Positions 59,645-64,000 of a stretch of 64,000 nt of DNA are shown piece by piece (positions within the stretch are counted from its first letter, which is position 1; each line of letters begins with the position of its first letter). A model generated the notes under the pieces. That model was not told where the DNA came from, did no database searches, and saw only the letters and a list, made by a program, of their open reading frames with translations. Made by a program: the position numbers and the translations under genes. Source of the stretch: Streptomyces fuscichromogenes (GTDB taxonomy: Bacteria; Actinomycetota; Actinomycetes; Streptomycetales; Streptomycetaceae). Location: contig NZ_BMML01000002.1 of assembly GCF_014645815.1 (NCBI RefSeq), positions 201,924-265,923 of the forward strand, in the 5' to 3' direction.

Positions 59645-60120
59645 CCCGTGTCCCGGTGCGGATTCCCCCCACGGGATCCGGCCGGGCGCTCGGTACGGCA
59701 GCGCCTGAATCGCTGCTTTGAGCACAACGAGCAGAACTCGCCGTACTGCATCCAGTGATGCGGTGCGATCTGCCGGGACCCGCACGGCACGGGAGGGCCG
59801 CTCAAAGCTTCCCGTCGTACGTGCCCCGGCAACGCATCTCTGAGGAAGTCCCCCAAGACATCCCCAGATGCCAGGTCAGCGCCCCCCAAGACGCTTCTCT
59901 GACATCGCCAACTTAGACCGTCGAAGCCCTTCGATGGTTACGTTCACACCACTGTGATCTGCGTCTCTTGCATCCATCCGTGAGATGCGCAAGAGCCCCG
60001 ATACGGTGATCGGAGCTCAAGCGTAAGGATGGTGCGCGAGCCTTGTGAAGAGCTTATGTGAGGTGCGCGTTGGACTCCAGGGGGACTCCTACATCCACTG
60101 GGGCGAACCGCCGGTAACTT
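59645..60120. other. 476-bp gap with possible structured RNA
   Basis: No convincing gene. Notable are a repeated CCCCCCAAGAC-type motif near 59846 and 59882, and a cluster of nested hairpins at about 59965-60025 (CTTGCATC opposite GATGCGCAAG; GAGC-CCGAT opposite ATCGG-GCTC). A frame on the minus strand (59479-59889) lacks a coding signature and runs through gltA. Small RNA or leader RNA is possible. Confidence 0.4.
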
Positions 60121-62385
60121 TCACCGGAAGGTGCGCAGCCGCAGGCTGTTGGTCACCACGAACACCGACGAGAAGGCCATCGCGGCGCCCGCGATCATCG
60201 GATTGAGGAGTCCGGCGGCGGCCAGCGGGAGCGCGGCCACGTTGTAGCCGAAGGCCCACACGAGGTTGCCCTTGATGGTGGCGAGGGTCCGCCGGGACAG
60301 CCGGATCGCGTCCGCCGCCACCCGCAGGTCCCCGCGCACCAGGGTCAGGTCACCGGCCTCGATCGCCGCGTCCGTCCCGGTGCCCATGGCGAGGCCGAGG
60401 TCCGCGGTGGCCAGCGCGGCCGCGTCGTTGACCCCGTCGCCGACCATGGCGACCGTCCGCCCCTCGCGCTGCAGCCGTCGTACGACGTCCGCCTTGTCCT
60501 CGGGCAGCACCTCGGCGACGACCTCGGTGATGCCCACCGCCTCGGCGACCGACTCGGCCACCACCCGGTTGTCGCCGGTCAGCAGGACCGGCCTCAGCCC
60601 GAGCGCGCGCAGCTCGCGGACCGCCTCGGCGCTGGTCTCCTTCACCGTGTCGGCGACGGCCAGGACGCCCCGGGCCCGCCCGTCCCACCCGGCCAGGACG
60701 GCCGTGCGCCCCTTCTGCTCGGCCCGGGAGCGGGCCCGGACCAACTCCTCGGGCACCACGTCGAAGAGGCGTCCCACGGCCACCTGGCGGCCGTCCACCC
60801 GCCCGCGCACGCCCCGTCCGGGGACGTTCTCGAAGTCCTCGACCGCGGGCAGCGCCCCGACCCGTTCCCCGGCCCCCGCGGCGATCGCCCGCGCGACCGG
60901 ATGCTCCGAGGCGTGTTCGAGGGCGCCCGCGAGCCGCAGCACCTCGTCCTCGTCGGCGCCCTCGGCGGCGTACACCTCCTGGAGGCTCATCCGCCCGGTG
61001 GTCACCGTCCCCGTCTTGTCCAGGACGACGGTGTCGACCCGGCGCGTGGACTCCAGCACCTCGGGACCCTTGATGAGGATGCCGAGCTGCGCGCCCCGCC
61101 CGGTGCCGACCATCAGCGCGGTCGGCGTGGCCAGGCCCAGGGCGCACGGGCAGGCGATGATCAGGACGGCGACGGCGGCCGTGAACGCGGCGGCCGGGTC
61201 CCCGGTGACGCCGAGCCAGACCCCGAAGGTGCCGAGCGCGATCAGGATGACGACCGGGACGAAGACGGCGGAGACCCGGTCGGCCAGGCGCTGCACCTCG
61301 GCCTTGCCGTTCTGCGCGTCCTCCACCAGCTTCGCCATCCGCGCGAGCTGCGTGTCGGCGCCCACCCGGGTCGCCTCGACGACCAGCCGCCCGCCCGCGT
61401 TGACGGTCGCGCCGGTGACGGTGTCGCCGACGGTCACGTCCACCGGCACGGACTCGCCGGTCAGCATCGACGCGTCCACCGCGGACGTCCCCTCGACCAC
61501 GGTCCCGTCGGTAGCCACCTTCTCCCCGGGCCGTACGACGAAGCGGTCGCCGACCGCCAGCGACGCCACCGGGACCCGCACCTCGCGGCCGCCCCGCAGC
61601 ACCGCCACGTCCCTGGCGCCCAGCTCCAGCAGCGCCCGCAGGGCGGCCCCCGCGCGCCGCTTGGAACGCGCCTCCAGATAGCGGCCGAGCAGGATCAGCG
61701 CGACGACCCCGGAGGCGACCTCCAGATAGATCGTGGACGCGCCGTCCATGCGGGCGACGGTGAACCGGAACTCGTCGTGCATCCCCGGCATGCCCGCGTC
61801 GCCGAAGAACAGCGCCCACAGCGACCAGCCGAACGCGGCCAGCGTGCCGACCGAGACCAGGGTGTCCATGGTCGCGGCGCCGTGCCGGGCGTTGGTCCAG
61901 GCGGCCTGGTGGAACTGCAGGCCGCCCCAGACGACGACGGGCGCGGCGAGGGTCAGCGACAGCCACTGCCAGTTGTCGAACTGGAGCGCCGGGACCATCG
62001 CGAGCAGCACGACCGGGGCGGCCAGCAGGGCGGAGACCAGCAGGCGGTGGCGGAGGGCGGCGAGCTCGGGATCCGGCGCGGCCTCGGCCTCCCGCTCCGG
62101 CTCCGGTGCCGGCGGCGCGGGTTCCTCGGCCGTGTACCCGGTCTTCACGACCGTGGCGATCAGGTCGGCGACCTGAACCCCCTGGGGGTATGTGACCCTG
62201 GCCTTCTCGGTCGCGTAGTTCACGGTGGCGGTGACGCCGTCCATGCGGTTGAGCTTCTTCTCGACCCGTGCGGCGCAGGAGGCGCAGGTCATGCCCCCGA
62301 TCAGCAGCTCGACCTCGGCGTCGGCGGCCGGGCGCGGCGGGGCTATCGGTGTCTGTGCGGTGCTGGTGGTGGTGCTGGTCGTCAT
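60121..62385 (-). CDS. copA: Copper-exporting P-type ATPase CopA
   Basis: 754-residue P1B-ATPase. N-terminal metal-binding domain with C34-x2-C37 in [11 protein letters not shown], eight membrane helices with the transport site CPC ([12 protein letters not shown] near 411), phosphorylation motif DKTGT near 457, and [19 protein letters not shown] late MxxSS-type segment ([16 protein letters not shown]) fits copper over other metals. It exports Cu(I) from the cytoplasm. copZ lies 144 bp upstream, and the promoter with a CsoR-like site is further upstream. Confidence 0.93.
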   Translation of the reverse strand: MTTSTTTSTAQTPIAPPRPAADAEVELLIGGMTCASCAARVEKKLNRMDGVTATVNYATEKARVTYPQGVQVADLIATVVKTGYTAEEPAPPAPEPEREAEAAPDPELAALRHRLLVSALLAAPVVLLAMVPALQFDNWQWLSLTLAAPVVVWGGLQFHQAAWTNARHGAATMDTLVSVGTLAAFGWSLWALFFGDAGMPGMHDEFRFTVARMDGASTIYLEVASGVVALILLGRYLEARSKRRAGAALRALLELGARDVAVLRGGREVRVPVASLAVGDRFVVRPGEKVATDGTVVEGTSAVDASMLTGESVPVDVTVGDTVTGATVNAGGRLVVEATRVGADTQLARMAKLVEDAQNGKAEVQRLADRVSAVFVPVVILIALGTFGVWLGVTGDPAAAFTAAVAVLIIACPCALGLATPTALMVGTGRGAQLGILIKGPEVLESTRRVDTVVLDKTGTVTTGRMSLQEVYAAEGADEDEVLRLAGALEHASEHPVARAIAAGAGERVGALPAVEDFENVPGRGVRGRVDGRQVAVGRLFDVVPEELVRARSRAEQKGRTAVLAGWDGRARGVLAVADTVKETSAEAVRELRALGLRPVLLTGDNRVVAESVAEAVGITEVVAEVLPEDKADVVRRLQREGRTVAMVGDGVNDAAALATADLGLAMGTGTDAAIEAGDLTLVRGDLRVAADAIRLSRRTLATIKGNLVWAFGYNVAALPLAAAGLLNPMIAGAAMAFSSVFVVTNSLRLRTFR

Positions 62386-62529
62386 GTCCGGACTCCAGAC
62401 AACGGACCGGACCGCACGGAGCCAGTATCAGCTGGTCGGCACGGCCCGGCGGAGAGATGTGCTTCCGTCGTACGTACTACTGGTGCGGGTCTGCTGGTGC
62501 CGGTCTTTCGCGGCGCTGCGGTGCTCGGG

Positions 62530-62769
62530 TCAGGCGCGGCCGACGAGCTCGAAGCCCGCCTCGTCGACGGCGGCGCGGACCGCCTCGTCGTCGAGCGGGG
62601 TCGCGGAGACCACCGTGACCTCGCCGCTGGCCGCCACGGCCGTCACCGAGCCGACGCCGGGGAGCGCGGAGAGCTCGGCGGAGACGGAACCCTCGCAGTG
62701 TCCGCAGCTCATGCCGGTCACCTTGTAGACGGCGGTCACGGAGCCGGCGGTTTCGGTCTGGGCGGTCAT
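62530..62769 (-). CDS. copZ: Copper chaperone CopZ
   Basis: 79-residue heavy-metal-associated domain. VTGMSCGHCEGSV holds C22-x2-C25 for Cu(I), followed by the ferredoxin-like strands VTAVAASGEVTVVS and AGFELV. It would hand copper to the matching domain of CopA. ATG 62769 follows GAGGAGAA; a longer frame to 62811 is unlikely. It is first in the copZ-copA unit. Confidence 0.9.
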   Translation of the reverse strand: MTAQTETAGSVTAVYKVTGMSCGHCEGSVSAELSALPGVGSVTAVAASGEVTVVSATPLDDEAVRAAVDEAGFELVGRA

Positions 62770-62833
62770 GTCGTTCTCCTCGTCGAGGCGGGTGGGGCCG
62801 ATGGGGCCCACGAGGGAACCCCACTCTCGTCAC

Positions 62834-62861
62834 ACTATACCCCTAGGGGGTATTTCTCCAA
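62834..62861 (-). promoter_or_regulatory. copZ-copA promoter
   Basis: Read leftward: TTGGAG, 16 bp, TATAGT, which is close to the housekeeping consensus. The -10 box starts 65 bp before the copZ start. A CsoR-like palindrome lies between and over the boxes, which is the expected arrangement for repression. Confidence 0.7.
62837..62853. promoter_or_regulatory. CsoR-type copper operator
   Basis: ATACCCCTAGGGGGTAT is almost a perfect palindrome with the GC tract flanked by AT/TAT, matching known CsoR operators. It overlaps the TAG stop and last codon of the neighbouring PrsW-like gene. No csoR gene lies in this window, so the regulator must be elsewhere. Confidence 0.75.
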
Positions 62862-63793
62862 GAGGTGTCCCGGCGCGCCAGCGACTGCACCCAGGCGACC
62901 CCGAGCAGGGAGACGAGTACCAGCAGGCCGACCGAGAACACCGTGAAGAGGTGCTCCTGGGTCGCGCTGGGCCGCGGGATGTACCCCTCGGCGAACAGCC
63001 GCCGCTCCGGTCCGGTGCCCGCCAGGCGGGCCACCAGCCAGATCGCGATGCCGTGCGCGGAGTCCCACAGGGTGTGCAGCAGGGCGACCCCGAAATAGGC
63101 GGCGACGACCGGGGAGGTGAGGCGGAAGCGGCCGTTCGGGCGGCGGAAGGAGAGCAGGACGGCACCGGCGACCGCCGTCCACAGGCCGTGCCCGAAGGGG
63201 GCCAGCACGCCGCGCAGGGTCTCCGTCTCGATCAGCGCCCGCAGGTCGATGCCCTCGGTGGAGACCGCCGCGTCGAACGCGTACCCGGCGCTCTCCAGGG
63301 CCGCGAAGCCGAAGCCGACCGCGGCGCCGAGCACCAGCCCGGCCCGCAGGCCCCGGATCCCGGGCAGCCGGCGCAGCGTGAACACCAGCGCGCCCAGCTT
63401 CACGGCCTCCTCGATCAGGCCGACGCAGACGAACATCCCCCAGGAGGGGCGGACGAGGTAGGACTCCATCACCGAGGCGCCCAGCACCCCGAGCGTGCCT
63501 CCGGTCAGGAAGCAGCCGAGGATCGCGCTGACCCCGAGGTCGCGGCCGTGCCGCTCGTACGCCCAGAGCACGAAGACGACCGGGACGAGGAAGCTGCCCA
63601 GCAGGATGAGGGTCGGCAGCAGCGTGGTGTTCCGCGTCGCGTACGTGACCACCGCGGTCAGCGCCCACAGGGTGAGCCCACCGCCCAGGCAGCGCTTCCA
63701 CAGACCGGTGCGGATGCGGGGGTACGGCGGTGGCGGCTGCTGCGGACCGGGGATCCGGGCCTGCGGCCGGCGGGGCTGCGGAGAGTGGGTCAC
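62843..63793 (-). CDS. PrsW-like intramembrane protease
   Basis: 316-residue membrane protein of the PrsW/CPBP-like group. All three motif sets are visible: EExxK in GLIEEAVKLGALVF, FxxxE in FGFAALESAGYAFD, and HxxxD in LLHTLWDSAHG. About eight membrane helices follow a Pro/Gln-rich N-terminus. In Bacillus PrsW starts the release of a sigma factor by cutting an anti-sigma factor; the substrate here is unknown. Start at GTG 63793. The stop lies within the CsoR-like operator of copZ. Confidence 0.85.
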   Translation of the reverse strand: MTHSPQPRRPQARIPGPQQPPPPYPRIRTGLWKRCLGGGLTLWALTAVVTYATRNTTLLPTLILLGSFLVPVVFVLWAYERHGRDLGVSAILGCFLTGGTLGVLGASVMESYLVRPSWGMFVCVGLIEEAVKLGALVFTLRRLPGIRGLRAGLVLGAAVGFGFAALESAGYAFDAAVSTEGIDLRALIETETLRGVLAPFGHGLWTAVAGAVLLSFRRPNGRFRLTSPVVAAYFGVALLHTLWDSAHGIAIWLVARLAGTGPERRLFAEGYIPRPSATQEHLFTVFSVGLLVLVSLLGVAWVQSLARRDTSWRNTP

Positions 63794-64000
63794 GGCGGGT
63801 CCCCTTGTGCTCCTGCGGGCGCGGGTGGCGCAGGCCGGATCGGGCTGTTTACCGGCACTTTAGGCATATGTGCGGTATGTCGCAGTGCGGGTGACGCGGT
63901 GGAGTGGCCGGGCGTCCGCCGTGCGTGTGACGGGCGGACGGCGCGGCCACGCCCTGCCGTGGACCGCTCCGGGCATCTCCCGGAGTGCCGGACGGCGCCC
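63794..64000. other. Right-end region without a recognised gene
   Basis: GC-rich with a short AT-richer patch near 63850-63880 that may include the promoter of the leftward PrsW gene. No frame here has a coding signature that I trust. Confidence 0.4.

Noticed and set aside
59479..59889. 136-residue minus-strand frame after gltA
   Set aside because: It runs through the terminator and the end of gltA and has no recognisable domain.
1..64000. tRNA, rRNA or integrase-marked attachment site
   Set aside because: I looked for tRNA-like cloverleafs, rRNA segments and integrase genes around the accessory stretch and saw none, though a subtle site could be missed by eye.

Overview
The window looks like a piece of a Streptomyces chromosome. 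It is very GC-rich with strong G/C bias at third codon positions, uses many GTG starts and GTGA/ATGA stop-start overlaps, and carries actinomycete families (Scr1-type XRE regulator with DUF397, DUF4232, DUF5995, DUF993, Tat-exported GH3). There is one TTA leucine codon, in a tiny ORF. I found no rRNA, tRNA or CRISPR array.

Layout. 0-8.5 kb: secreted and membrane proteins (endonuclease I cut by the left edge, GT39-like glycosyltransferase, phytase-like protein, class A beta-lactamase-like hydrolase), a MOSC-ferredoxin reductase fusion, and a WYL regulator divergent from a VOC protein. 8.6-21 kb: a one-chain ABC exporter, small secreted proteins, a Tat-exported GH3 glucosaminidase, a second-type EPSP synthase, a MarR-GNAT/isomerase pair, a Gly-rich secreted peptide and an aryl-CoA monooxygenase-like flavoprotein. 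21.2-27.2 kb: a LacI-controlled carbohydrate operon (oxidoreductase, DUF993 aldolase-like protein, isomerase) split by an IS605-type TnpB element with a divergent Arc-like gene.

27.3-42 kb looks accessory and is visibly less GC-rich in places. It holds a three-gene DUF1906 operon, a two-gene ATPase-HNH module resembling Septu anti-phage defence, an XRE/DUF397 pair, a MerR regulator fused to a sliding-clamp-like domain, and a leftward seven-gene operon (NUDIX, membrane protein, partial MBL-like protein, sulfotransferase, left-handed beta-helix acyltransferase, ATP-grasp, GNAT). That operon resembles an undescribed pathway for making and decorating a small molecule or surface glycan and is my best candidate for something new.

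42.2-64 kb returns to conserved content: an ArsR-like regulator, the ribose operon rbsR-rbsA-rbsCB-rbsK-rbsD with two RbsR-type operators, a DUF5995 protein, VOC and Lrp genes, a Cys/Met PLP enzyme, a PhzF protein, a DUF4232 secreted protein, RecD2 helicase, citrate synthase, and a copper-efflux operon (copZ-copA) behind a CsoR-like operator that overlaps the end of a PrsW-like protease gene.
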